DNA of 64,000 bases from Proteobacteria bacterium HN_bin10 (GTDB lineage Bacteria > Pseudomonadota > Alphaproteobacteria > Caulobacterales > Aquidulcibacteraceae), in contig LWDN01000012.1 of NCBI GenBank assembly GCA_002083515.1, positions 1 through 64,000 of the forward strand, written 5' to 3'. The notes beneath the pieces were generated by a model. That model ran no database searches and had not been told where the DNA came from. It saw nothing but the letters and a program-made list of their open reading frames with translations. Shown piece by piece: positions 1-7,917 of this stretch (positions are counted from its first letter, which is position 1; each line of letters begins with the position of its first letter). The translations under genes and the position numbers were made by a program.

Positions 1-11
1 GCCGGAGGCCG

Positions 12-68
12 CGCGCTCCAACCTCCAAACACACATGCGGGCTTGGAAGCCCGCGCTCCAACCTCCAA
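12..68. repeat. REP-like hairpin flanked by 17-bp direct repeats
   Basis: The 17-bp string CGCGCTCCAACCTCCAA occurs at 12-28 and again at 52-68, and between them lies a perfect 8-bp stem (GCGGGCTT at 37-44, AAGCCCGC at 47-54). The 40-bp spacing suggests a tandem unit cut by the window edge. The hairpin resembles the one at 15731-15748, so I regard both as members of one dispersed intergenic family; that grouping is inference. Nothing else is recognisable up to the first gene at 184. Confidence 0.6.
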
Positions 69-183
69 CCACCCCGCCGCGCGAAGCGAAACGCTTCGCC
101 GCGGGCGCCGGCGCATGCCGGTCATCCCAGGTCTGCAGACTGGCGATTGCGCCCGCCGAAAGCCAAGCTAGGTTCGGCCCGCC

Positions 184-1599
184 ATGCGCTCGTTTTTCTC
201 CGCCCTCGCCGTCCTCACCCTTGCCGCTCCGGCCCTGGCGCAGTCGCGCCTGCCGGCCGAGGGTTTCGCCGATCTGAACGAGCGGCTTTCGCCCGCCGTG
301 GTGAATATCGCCACCTCGCAGCGGGTCGACGGCGTCGATGATCTGCCGCGGTTTCCGCCCGGTTCGCCGATGGAGCGGCTGAACGAGGGCCTGGGCGAGG
401 CAGGGGCGCAGATCACCTCGCTCGGGTCCGGCTTCATCATTTCCGCCGACGGCGTGGTGGTGACCAACAATCACGTCATCGAATCCGCCGACGCCATCGA
501 GGTCATTCTTCAGAACGGGCGCCAGTACGAGGCCGTCGTCGTCGGCCGCGATCCCGCCACCGACATCGCGGTGCTGCGCGTGCATGCCGGCCAGACGCTG
601 CCCTATGTCAACATGGGCGACAGCGACACGGCGCGGGTGGGCGACATTGTGCTGGCTATCGGCAATCCGTTCGGTCTCGGCGGGTCGCTCAGCGTCGGCG
701 TCGTCAGCGCGCGCAACCGCAACATCGATGCGGGGCGCTACGACGACTTCATCCAGACCGACGCCGCCATCAATCGCGGCAATTCCGGCGGGCCGCTGTT
801 CAACACCGACGGCGAAGTGATCGGCGTCAACACCGCCATCGTTTCGCCGACCGGCGGCAGCGTCGGCGTCGGCTTTGCGACGCCGACTTCGATCGTGGCG
901 CCGGTGGTGGATCAGATTTTGCGCTATGGCGAAATCCGCCGCGGCTGGCTGGGCGTGCGCTTGGCCAATGTCAGCCGCGCCGCCGCCGACCGCGCCGGCT
1001 ATGATGGCGCGTCGGGCGCCGTCGTCACCCGCATCACCCCGAACGGGCCGGCGGCGGCGGCGGGCCTGCGCGCCGGCGACATCGTGCTGCGCTTCAATGG
1101 CCGCGACGTGCCCGACAGCCGCGCGCTCACCCGCATGGTCGGCGAAGCGCAAGTGGGATCGACGGTCACCATCGACATCGTCCGCGACGGCCAGCGTTCG
1201 CAGCTCACCGCCACCATCGAGCGCTTGGAGGAAACCGACGGCGGCGGCGCGCGCATTGCCAACGGCGACAGCGGCGCGGCCCCGCGCCGCGACGGCGGCC
1301 CGCGCGGCGGGCGCATGTTCGGCATTGCGCTGTCGGAACTGGACGCAAGCTTGCGCGAGGAATTCCAGATCGAACCGGACGTGCAGGGCCTGGTGGTGCT
1401 GGCGATCGATGTCGGCGCCGAGAACGAAGGCGTGCTGCGTCCGGGCGATGTCATCGAGGCTATCGGCGCGGAAGCCACCGACACCATCGCCGCCGCGCGC
1501 GCCATCGCGGGCAGGGCGGCGATCGGCGAGCACGCCATCGTGGCGCGGATCAACCGCGGCGGCGGCGTGACCTACCGGCGGCTGCGGGCGCGGAGCTGA
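184..1599 (+). CDS. HtrA/DegP-type periplasmic serine protease with PDZ domains
   Basis: A periplasmic quality-control protease of the S1C (trypsin-like) family, 471 aa. Residues 1-20 form a Sec signal peptide ending ALAQ. The chymotrypsin-fold domain carries an intact triad: His97 in TNNHVI, Asp127 in ATDIAVLRV and Ser201 in GNSGGPL. A first PDZ domain follows (about 260-350, GWLGVRLANVS through RAGDIVLRFNG), then a second, more diverged PDZ (about 375-465, with LRPGDVIEAIG). The family degrades or refolds damaged envelope proteins. I cannot separate DegP, DegQ or MucD type from sequence alone. The start at 184 puts the signal peptide at the N-terminus. It is a single gene, tail-to-tail with the next one. 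Confidence 0.93.
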   Translation: MRSFFSALAVLTLAAPALAQSRLPAEGFADLNERLSPAVVNIATSQRVDGVDDLPRFPPGSPMERLNEGLGEAGAQITSLGSGFIISADGVVVTNNHVIESADAIEVILQNGRQYEAVVVGRDPATDIAVLRVHAGQTLPYVNMGDSDTARVGDIVLAIGNPFGLGGSLSVGVVSARNRNIDAGRYDDFIQTDAAINRGNSGGPLFNTDGEVIGVNTAIVSPTGGSVGVGFATPTSIVAPVVDQILRYGEIRRGWLGVRLANVSRAAADRAGYDGASGAVVTRITPNGPAAAAGLRAGDIVLRFNGRDVPDSRALTRMVGEAQVGSTVTIDIVRDGQRSQLTATIERLEETDGGGARIANGDSGAAPRRDGGPRGGRMFGIALSELDASLREEFQIEPDVQGLVVLAIDVGAENEGVLRPGDVIEAIGAEATDTIAAARAIAGRAAIGEHAIVARINRGGGVTYRRLRARS

Positions 1600-1637
1600 G
1601 AAAACGCAATAGGCGAGCACAGGGGCGCGCGCCGCGC

Positions 1638-2852
1638 TCAGTTCTCCAGTACGAACTTCAATCCGGCTTTCTCCTGCAGCCGCGCGATCAGCGCGTCGCC
1701 CATGGCGGCGGCGGGGGTCCAGATGCCGCCCGGCGTTTGCTGGCGGCTGGTGTCGTTCAGCGTAAGCGCAGCCTCGGCCAGCATTTTCGAGGTCGAGCCG
1801 TAGCCCGGATCCTTGTTGCCGCTAACGGCGGCGCGCAGCGTGCGCCCGTCATTGGTGACGCCGGCAAACAGCACATCGTACATGCCGGTCTCGCGCGCTT
1901 GCTTGTCGGGGCCTTGGCCCGGCTTCGGCAATGCGAACTGGGTGAGCAGCGCGCGTGTCGGGCCGAAATTCAACAGCGCGCGCTGCAGCCGCGCCTGGCC
2001 GGCGGCGGCGTTGGCGCGTTTGCGGCCCTCGGCGCCGGGGCCGGTGAACATCATTTCGCTGTAAGTGAAATCGCGCCCGTACGGGTAGTTGGCGAGCGCA
2101 TTGGTGCGATGCACGTTCTTGGTGTTGATCGCCGCCATCACGAACGGCGCCGACCAGGAGCCGAGATCGTCATCCTCGGTCGGGGTTTCGCTGTCGGGCT
2201 GGGCGCGCAGCCGCGTCGGCGCCAGCGCGAACGGATCGCTCATCAACGCCGCGACGCGCTCGTCCTTCTGCGCCGCCTCGACTGTCGCCAGCAGCGACGC
2301 CGCGGTGCCGCCGGAAAATGTTCCCTCCATCTTGCGCACGCGCCCGCGGACGTCGCGCAAAGGTTGGCCGAAGCGCGCCTGCGCTTCGCGTTGCGCGAAC
2401 CAGACGCCGCAATCGAACGGAATCGAATCGAAGCCGCAGGAGAAGACGATGCGCGCGCCGCTCTCCTTCGCCGCCTTCTCGTATTTCTCGATCATGGTGG
2501 CCATCCAGTTCGGTTCGCCGCAGAGATCGACATAATCGGTTCCGGCCTTGGCGCAGGCCGCGAGCAGGCCTTCGCCGTAACGCTGATAGGGGCCGACGGT
2601 GGTGATGATGACGCGGGCGCGGTGCGCCATCGCGTCGAGCGCGCCGGAATCCGAGGCGCCGGCCACAACGATGGGCAGCGAGTAGGCCTTGAGCTCGGTG
2701 CGCACGGCCTTGAGCTTTTCTTCGTCGCGCCCGGCGATGGCCCAGCGCACCTCGCCTTCGGCGCCGTAGGTTTGCAGCAGATGCTCGGCCACCAATTTGC
2801 CGGTGAAACCGCTGGCTCCATAGACGATGACGTCGAATTCCTGCGCGCTCAT
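1638..2852 (-). CDS. Saccharopine dehydrogenase-family NAD(P)-binding enzyme
   Basis: 404 aa with an N-terminal Rossmann fold, glycine motif GASGFTG at residues 12-18 and the family phrase VTTVGPYQRYG near residue 100. This matches the saccharopine dehydrogenase-like group that includes mycobacterial trans-acting enoyl reductases, so lipid or quinone-type reduction is as likely as lysine metabolism. The substrate cannot be told from sequence. The length is normal for the family. It is transcribed away from the EamA transporter gene, with a 97-bp divergent gap that holds a REP-like hairpin at 2911-2932. Confidence 0.8.
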   Translation of the reverse strand: MSAQEFDVIVYGASGFTGKLVAEHLLQTYGAEGEVRWAIAGRDEEKLKAVRTELKAYSLPIVVAGASDSGALDAMAHRARVIITTVGPYQRYGEGLLAACAKAGTDYVDLCGEPNWMATMIEKYEKAAKESGARIVFSCGFDSIPFDCGVWFAQREAQARFGQPLRDVRGRVRKMEGTFSGGTAASLLATVEAAQKDERVAALMSDPFALAPTRLRAQPDSETPTEDDDLGSWSAPFVMAAINTKNVHRTNALANYPYGRDFTYSEMMFTGPGAEGRKRANAAAGQARLQRALLNFGPTRALLTQFALPKPGQGPDKQARETGMYDVLFAGVTNDGRTLRAAVSGNKDPGYGSTSKMLAEAALTLNDTSRQQTPGGIWTPAAAMGDALIARLQEKAGLKFVLEN

Positions 2853-2910
2853 GCCGCCTCCGCTGCGACCTTATGGCCTGAGGCTGCGGTCCACGCAAAC
2901 GCAAGCGCTG

Positions 2911-2932
2911 GCCGGCGGAGCGCCGGCGGTCC
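2911..2932. repeat. Short REP-like hairpin ending in GGTCC
   Basis: A perfect 7-bp stem (GCCGGCG at 2911-2917, CGCCGGC at 2921-2927) with a 3-base loop is followed at once by GGTCC. The same arrangement of a GC-rich hairpin plus GGTCC recurs at 4177-4269 and 15726-15773. It lies between two divergent genes and could belong to the leader of the EamA gene. Confidence 0.5.
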
Positions 2933-2949
2933 ATAAACGAACGCGACTC

Positions 2950-3783
2950 ATGCCACCGCTCGCCGTCGCCGCCGCGCTTGCCTCAGCCTTGATTCACGCC
3001 AGTTGGAACGCCGCGCTCAAAGGCGGAACCGATCGCGTCACCGACTCGTTCCTGATCGCGGTCGGCGGTCTCGGCGCCGGGCTGCTCATCATCGTGTTCC
3101 TCGGCGCGCCGCCCGAAGCCGCCTGGCCCTATCTGGGGCTGACCGTCTGCATCCATCTCGCCTACTGGTTTTGCCTGTTCAAAGGCTACGACGCGGGCGA
3201 CATGAGCCATGTCTACACGCTCTCGCGCGGCATGGCGCCGATGCTGGTGGCGATGGGCGCGGCGGCGACGGCGGACGAGATCCCGCCGCCGCTCAAACTC
3301 GTCGGCATCGCCTTTGTTTCGCTTGGCGTGTTCACGGTCGGCGCCAGCCCGCGCGCGCCTTTGAAGGCGACGCTGTGGGCCGGCGCCATCGGGCTCTGCA
3401 TCGCGTCGTATTCGCTGGTCGACGCGCTCGGCGCGCGCGTAACCGGCAACGCAATGCTGTTCATCGGCTGGTCGATGACGCTCATGTCCGTGCCGATGGC
3501 GGCGTTCGCGTTCTGGCGCCGCGGCGCCAAGCGGTTGCTCGCCGACGCTGCGGTTGCGCCCTGGCGCGGCATAGGCATTGGCGTCATCAGCTTCGCCGGC
3601 TACGGGTTGGTGCTCTGGGCGCAAACCTTCGCGCCGATCGCGCAAGTGACGGCGCTGCGGGAAACGTCCGTGGTCTGGGGCGCGCTGATCGCGTTCGTGT
3701 TCCTGCGCGAGCGCTTGGGGTTGCGCCGCTGGCTCGGCGCCGCGATTGTCGCCGCCGGCGCTGGCCTCATCGCCTTCCCGTGA
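2950..3783 (+). CDS. EamA/DMT-family inner-membrane transporter
   Basis: 277 aa, almost entirely hydrophobic, with about ten membrane segments arranged as two five-helix halves, the layout of drug/metabolite transporters. The ATG at 2950 (MPPLAVAAAL) gives the expected length and puts the first helix at the N-terminus; a longer frame upstream would run through the REP hairpin and is unlikely. The first half contains ALIHASWNAALKGG and the second ends with FVFLRERLGLRRWLGAAIVAAG, both typical of EamA. The substrate is unknown. folB starts 2 bp after its stop, so the two are probably co-transcribed. Confidence 0.88.
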   Translation: MPPLAVAAALASALIHASWNAALKGGTDRVTDSFLIAVGGLGAGLLIIVFLGAPPEAAWPYLGLTVCIHLAYWFCLFKGYDAGDMSHVYTLSRGMAPMLVAMGAAATADEIPPPLKLVGIAFVSLGVFTVGASPRAPLKATLWAGAIGLCIASYSLVDALGARVTGNAMLFIGWSMTLMSVPMAAFAFWRRGAKRLLADAAVAPWRGIGIGVISFAGYGLVLWAQTFAPIAQVTALRETSVVWGALIAFVFLRERLGLRRWLGAAIVAAGAGLIAFP

Positions 3784-3784
3784 T

Positions 3785-4159
3785 ATGACAGACGCAATGG
3801 CCGATCTCCAGATCATCCGCATCGACGACGCCAAGGCTTTGGTGCGCGTCGGCGTGCCCGATCCCGAGCGCGCCACGCCGCAGGAGGTGCGCATTTCGGT
3901 GACTTTGGCGCTCAGCGAGCCGCCGCATTTTCCGCGCTGCGATCGCATCGGCGAGACCGTCGATTACGACCGCATCATTCACTTCATCCGCGACGACCTG
4001 GGCGAGCCGGCGCATCTGATCGAGACGCTCTCGGATCGCGTCGCCGGCCATTGCCTGTCGCTGTCGCCGCGGGCGCGCTGGGTCGAGGTGACGGTGAAAA
4101 AGCCCTCGGTGCTCTCCGGCGACGGCGTCGTGGCGGTGACGATCAGGAGGGAGCGGTGA
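3785..4159 (+). CDS. folB: Dihydroneopterin aldolase-type protein (FolB)
   Basis: 124 aa, the usual size for FolB, which cleaves 7,8-dihydroneopterin to 6-hydroxymethyl-dihydropterin and glycolaldehyde in folate synthesis. Visible landmarks are the conserved Glu in PQEVRISVTL, the TVDYDRIIHFIRD segment and the Lys-containing VEVTVKKPSVL strand near the C-terminus. The ATG at 3785 is chosen over an earlier in-frame codon inside the transporter gene. The next gene encodes a FolM-like pterin reductase, which supports a pterin role. Epimerase (FolX) activity is the main alternative. Confidence 0.85.
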   Translation: MTDAMADLQIIRIDDAKALVRVGVPDPERATPQEVRISVTLALSEPPHFPRCDRIGETVDYDRIIHFIRDDLGEPAHLIETLSDRVAGHCLSLSPRARWVEVTVKKPSVLSGDGVVAVTIRRER

Positions 4160-4176
4160 GGGTATTGGAGATCTTG

Positions 4177-4269
4177 GACCGCCGGCGCCCTCGCCGGCGA
4201 CACCGTTTCGACCGGGCGTCGACGGCGCGTGCATTTGAAAAATTCGCCGGCGAGGGCGCCGGCGGTCCC
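4177..4269. repeat. 24-bp inverted repeat (REP-like) between folB and folM-like gene
   Basis: Bases 4177-4200 are the exact reverse complement of 4246-4269. Each arm contains the palindromic GCCGGCG core and is bounded by GGACC or GGTCC, the ending seen at other REP-like hairpins in this window. The 45-base centre has no recognisable feature. The right arm stops 2 bp before the GTG start of the next gene, so this element forms that gene's whole translation leader. Confidence 0.8.
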
Positions 4270-4271
4270 AG

Positions 4272-5021
4272 GTGACCTGGGCGCTCATCACCGGCGCCGG
4301 CCAGCGGCTGGGGCGCGCGGTTGCGCTCGATCTCGCGCGCCATGGCTGGAACGTGGCGATCCATTATCGCCGCTCCGGCGCTGAAGCCGAAGCGGTCGCG
4401 GCGTTGGCGCGGGAAGCGGGGGTGAGCGCGATCACGATCGCCGCCGATCTCGGTGATCCCGGCGAGCGGCATAGTCTCATCGCGCGCGCAACAAAGGGGG
4501 CCGGCGCGCCGCTGACGGCGTTGGTCAATTGCGCCGCCATGTTCGAGCACGACACCATCGACACGTTGAGCGAAGCTGCGCTTGAGCGCCACATCGCCGT
4601 CAACACGCTGACGCCGTCGCTGTTGGCGCGCGAGTTCGCGGAAGCACTGCCGGAGGGCGCGCGCGGCGCCATCGTCAACTTTCTCGATTTCAAGTTGGCC
4701 AGCCCATACCCGGATCATTTCTCCTACACGCTGTCGAAATACGCGCTCGCCGGCGCTGTCGAATTGCTGGCGCGGGCGCTGGCGCCGCGCGTGCGGGTGA
4801 ACGCGGTCGCGCCCGGCTATGTGTTGCCGGCGCCGGGGCAGGCGGAAGAAGATTGGCAGCGCCTGCACGCCGATACGCCGCTGGAAATGGGGCCGACGCC
4901 CGAACACGTCGCCGACGCGGTGCGCTTCCTGATCGAGAACGAGGCAATCACCGGCCAGACCATCTATGTCGATGCCGGCCGGCGCTTTCGCTCTTACGAG
5001 CGCGATATGGGGTTCATGTGA
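4272..5021 (+). CDS. SDR oxidoreductase, FolM/pteridine-reductase-like
   Basis: 249-aa classical short-chain dehydrogenase. The cofactor motif TGAGQRLGRA (Arg after the glycines suggests NADPH) is at residues 6-15. The central motif VNCAAMFEHD replaces NNAG-type wording, and the catalytic Tyr/Lys appear in YTLSKYAL. The usual catalytic Ser position is occupied in IVNFLDF, where an Asp is typical of pteridine reductases and FolM. With folB just upstream, reduction of dihydropterin or dihydromonapterin is the best guess; assignment is by motif and neighbour. The start is GTG at 4272. Confidence 0.78.
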   Translation: MTWALITGAGQRLGRAVALDLARHGWNVAIHYRRSGAEAEAVAALAREAGVSAITIAADLGDPGERHSLIARATKGAGAPLTALVNCAAMFEHDTIDTLSEAALERHIAVNTLTPSLLAREFAEALPEGARGAIVNFLDFKLASPYPDHFSYTLSKYALAGAVELLARALAPRVRVNAVAPGYVLPAPGQAEEDWQRLHADTPLEMGPTPEHVADAVRFLIENEAITGQTIYVDAGRRFRSYERDMGFM

Positions 5022-5040
5022 GGGGGCGACGTCAGGACGG

Positions 5041-5060
5041 CCGCTTTTCGCCGAAAGCGG
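5041..5060. repeat. Small hairpin repeat, copy 1
   Basis: CCGCTTT (5041-5047) pairs with AAAGCGG (5054-5060) and is followed by ACA. A diverged relative sits at 5418-5441, so the small membrane-protein gene 5070-5339 is bracketed by two copies of what looks like one dispersed hairpin element. Confidence 0.45.
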
Positions 5061-5069
5061 ACACAACCA

Positions 5070-5339
5070 CTAATCAAAAATCATCAGCGCGAGCCCACCT
5101 AGGGCAACAAACATCCATACAAGAATTCCCAGCGGGTGGAGGTGCTGGCGATCGCCTTTGAGCCAATGTGCGGCGGTCCGCAAAGCGCCTGCCAACGCAA
5201 CCGCTCCCGCTAGCGTCGGGCTGTTCGCAACCGGGGTTTCGACTTTGCCGAGCAGCAACATACCCCAATAGAGCACAAGTAGAATGCCAGCTGCCCAAAA
5301 CGTGTAGTCCGCAAGGCGAAACGCTGTCCGCTCGGTCAT
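5070..5339 (-). CDS. Small integral membrane protein, unknown function
   Basis: 89 aa if translated from the ATG at 5339 (MTERTAFRLADYTFW); in-frame alternatives are ATG at 5354 and GTG at 5369. I see no clear ribosome site for any of them. Two or three hydrophobic helices are visible (AAGILLVLYWGMLLL; AGAVALAGALRTAAHWL; LGILVWMFVALGGLALMI). I do not recognise a family. Base composition looks less GC-rich than its neighbours, and related hairpin repeats stand on both sides, which hints at acquisition. Confidence 0.55.
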   Translation of the reverse strand: MTERTAFRLADYTFWAAGILLVLYWGMLLLGKVETPVANSPTLAGAVALAGALRTAAHWLKGDRQHLHPLGILVWMFVALGGLALMIFD

Positions 5340-5417
5340 AGCGGTTGATGACATCTGAGCCCCGATCACGGCAGTGGAAGCAAACGATACTACGAGCTGT
5401 TCGATCGCTACTCCAGA

Positions 5418-5441
5418 GTCTGCTTTGGGCCAAGAGCGGAC
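5418..5441. repeat. Small hairpin repeat, copy 2 (degenerate)
   Basis: GTCTGCTTTGGGCC then AAGAGCGGAC: an imperfect hairpin with the same GCTTT...AGCGGAC wording as 5041-5060. It lies in the gap 5340-5562, in which I see no other coding or RNA feature apart from the leader of the small ORF at 5563. Confidence 0.4.
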
Positions 5442-5562
5442 GTGCCCTCGTCAAAGTAGACCCCCTGACCCCCGTGCCCGCCGTCACAGCGCCATGCCAA
5501 AGCCTGCCCTACCTTCATCTCATCGGATCGATGGACGGTTCGAAGCGAGACGGGAGAGGGAA

Positions 5563-5655
5563 ATGACCAAGTTCTTTTGTTTGGTGGCGGCGTTGGCGGT
5601 GTTTGCCCCGGCGGCTTTCGTCACGTTGAGCACAGCCGCGCAGATGGTTGCGTGA
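5563..5655 (+). CDS. 30-aa hydrophobic peptide, putative
   Basis: Starts MTKFFCLVAALAVFAP and ends TAAQMVA. It is essentially one transmembrane or signal-like helix. A purine-rich GGGAGAGGG at 5552-5560 lies 2 bases before the ATG, close but plausible. A rho-independent terminator follows at 5739-5765, which fits a short independent transcript. No family is recognised. It could be a membrane microprotein, a leader peptide or chance. Confidence 0.5.
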   Translation: MTKFFCLVAALAVFAPAAFVTLSTAAQMVA

Positions 5656-5738
5656 CCGGTCTCTGACCTGAACCTCCCAGGCGCCCCGCGGCGCGCAAGA
5701 AACAGGCAGAGTTCCAATGCAAAGCCCACAAAGCTAAG

Positions 5739-5765
5739 GGCGCCGGTTTCCGCCGGCGCCTTTTT
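5739..5765 (+). terminator. Rho-independent terminator
   Basis: Perfect 8-bp GC stem GGCGCCGG (5739-5746) with CCGGCGCC (5753-5760), loop of 6, then TTTTT at 5761-5765. It separates the small ORF at 5563 from the radical SAM gene and shows the latter has its own promoter. Confidence 0.85.
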
Positions 5766-5775
5766 CACTTATCGA

Positions 5776-5790
5776 GTTCTTGAAATGTTC
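5776..5790 (+). promoter_or_regulatory. LexA-type SOS box, GTTC-N7-GTTC
   Basis: GTTC at 5776-5779, seven bases, then GTTC at 5787-5790. This direct repeat is the established LexA operator of alphaproteobacteria. It lies 25 bp upstream of the ATG at 5816 and just after a terminator, a sensible promoter position. About one or two such matches are expected by chance in a window this size counting both strands, so placement is what gives it weight. Confidence 0.5.
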
Positions 5791-5815
5791 CTATCATAGG
5801 ACTATAGTCCCATGG

Positions 5816-6889
5816 ATGAAGTCCGATCCGCTGCATGGCAGGGGCACGCGCACCAATGCGAGCGGCCGCTACGAACGCTTCGTCCGCGAGGCCTTCGATG
5901 ACGGCTGGGTCGGCGAAGACGGGGCCCAGCCGCTGGAGACGATCGTCACGCCCGAACTGGCTAAGAGCATTATCTCCACCAACCAAAGTCCGGACATTTC
6001 CTTCGATCAGTCGATCAATCCCTATCGCGGCTGCGAGCATGGCTGCATCTATTGTTACGCGCGCCCCAACCACGCTTATGTCGGGCTTTCTCCCGGCCTC
6101 GATTTCGAAACCAAATTGTTCGTCAAGGCGAACGCTGTCGAACTGCTGGAGCAGGAATTCGCCAAGCCGACATATCGGCCAAAGACGATCATGCTCGGCG
6201 GCGTCACCGACATCTATCAGCCGATCGAGCGCGGCTACGGGCTGACGCGCGGCCTTCTCGAAACCATGGAGCGATGGCGCCATCCGGTGGCGCTGATCAC
6301 CAAATCGCAGCTGGTCATTCGCGATGTCGACATTCTGGCGCGGCTGGCGGAGCGCGGATTGGCGAAAGCGGCGATCTCGGTGACGACGATGGAGCGGCGC
6401 ATTGCCCGCGTGATGGAGCCGCGCGCGGCGGCGCCGCACCGGCGCATCGAAGCCATCCGCATTCTGGCGAGCGCCGGCGTGCCGGTCACGGTCATGGTCG
6501 CGCCGATCGTGCCGGCGATCAACGACAGCGAGATCGAAGCCATTCTGGAAGAATGCGCCAAGGCGGGCGCCAGCGCGGCGGGCTATGTGGTGCTCAGGCT
6601 GCCGCGCGAGATCAAGGATCTGTTCCAGGAATGGCTGGTCACGCATTTCCCCGACCGCGCCACGCGGGTGATGGCGCTGGTGCGCCAGATGCGCAACGGC
6701 CGCGACTACGATCCCGAATGGGGCAAGAGGCAAAAGGGTGAAGGCCCGTACGCCAAGCTGATCGCCGACCGCTTTGCGACCGCCTGCCGCCGGCTGGGGC
6801 TCGATAAGCCGCGCCTGCCGCTCGACCACACCCAGTTCCGCCGGCCATGGGAGGCGGGCGGCCAGGGCGACCTCTTCGTCCAGGAGTAG
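5816..6889 (+). CDS. PA0069/Rv2578c-family radical SAM protein
   Basis: 357 aa. The 4Fe-4S/SAM motif CEHGCIYC (Cys73, Cys77, Cys80) is intact, preceded by the family phrase FDQSINPYRGC and followed by YARPNHAYVGLSPGLDFETK. These mark the spore-photoproduct-lyase-related group annotated as PA0069 family, whose reaction is not firmly established to my knowledge. The start at ATG 5816 (MKSDPLHGRG) is chosen so the putative SOS box stays upstream. If that box is real, the gene belongs to a DNA-damage response, which would suit a photolyase-related enzyme. Confidence 0.85.
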   Translation: MKSDPLHGRGTRTNASGRYERFVREAFDDGWVGEDGAQPLETIVTPELAKSIISTNQSPDISFDQSINPYRGCEHGCIYCYARPNHAYVGLSPGLDFETKLFVKANAVELLEQEFAKPTYRPKTIMLGGVTDIYQPIERGYGLTRGLLETMERWRHPVALITKSQLVIRDVDILARLAERGLAKAAISVTTMERRIARVMEPRAAAPHRRIEAIRILASAGVPVTVMVAPIVPAINDSEIEAILEECAKAGASAAGYVVLRLPREIKDLFQEWLVTHFPDRATRVMALVRQMRNGRDYDPEWGKRQKGEGPYAKLIADRFATACRRLGLDKPRLPLDHTQFRRPWEAGGQGDLFVQE

Positions 6890-6941
6890 CCTCGCGCGAA
6901 CGCGCGGTCTAAGACACCCCGAAGAGGGGAGGAGGACGCCC

Positions 6942-7847
<906 letters not shown>

Positions 7848-7850
<3 letters not shown>

Positions 7851-7917
7851 GTGTTAGGTGGTGGGTTCTAGGTTCTAGGTTCTAGGTTGGAACCTACCAC
7901 CTAGAACCTACCACCTC
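7848..7917. repeat. Inverted heptamer array (10 units) between convergent stop codons
   Basis: Seventy bases that divide without remainder into ten 7-mers. On the + strand: TAGGTGT, TAGGTGG, TGGGTTC, TAGGTTC, TAGGTTC, TAGGTTG (7848-7889). Then four on the - strand, read as GAGGTGG, TAGGTTC, TAGGTGG, TAGGTTC (7917-7890). The two halves can fold into a long imperfect hairpin. The first TAG is the stop of the metallopeptidase gene, and the array ends one base before the TAA stop of the LysR gene. The YAGGTNN unit matches those flanking the four-helix-bundle gene at 35.8-36.3 kb. Confidence 0.9.

Noticed and set aside
1737..2936. Long open frame opposite the saccharopine-dehydrogenase-like gene
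   Set aside because: Arg/Ala/Gly-rich composition with no motif, fully antisense to a convincing gene; a GC-skew artefact.
7864..7882. GTTC repeats in the heptamer array as a LexA site
   Set aside because: GTTC copies recur every 7 bp, giving 3-base and 10-base spacings; the required 7-base spacing does not occur.
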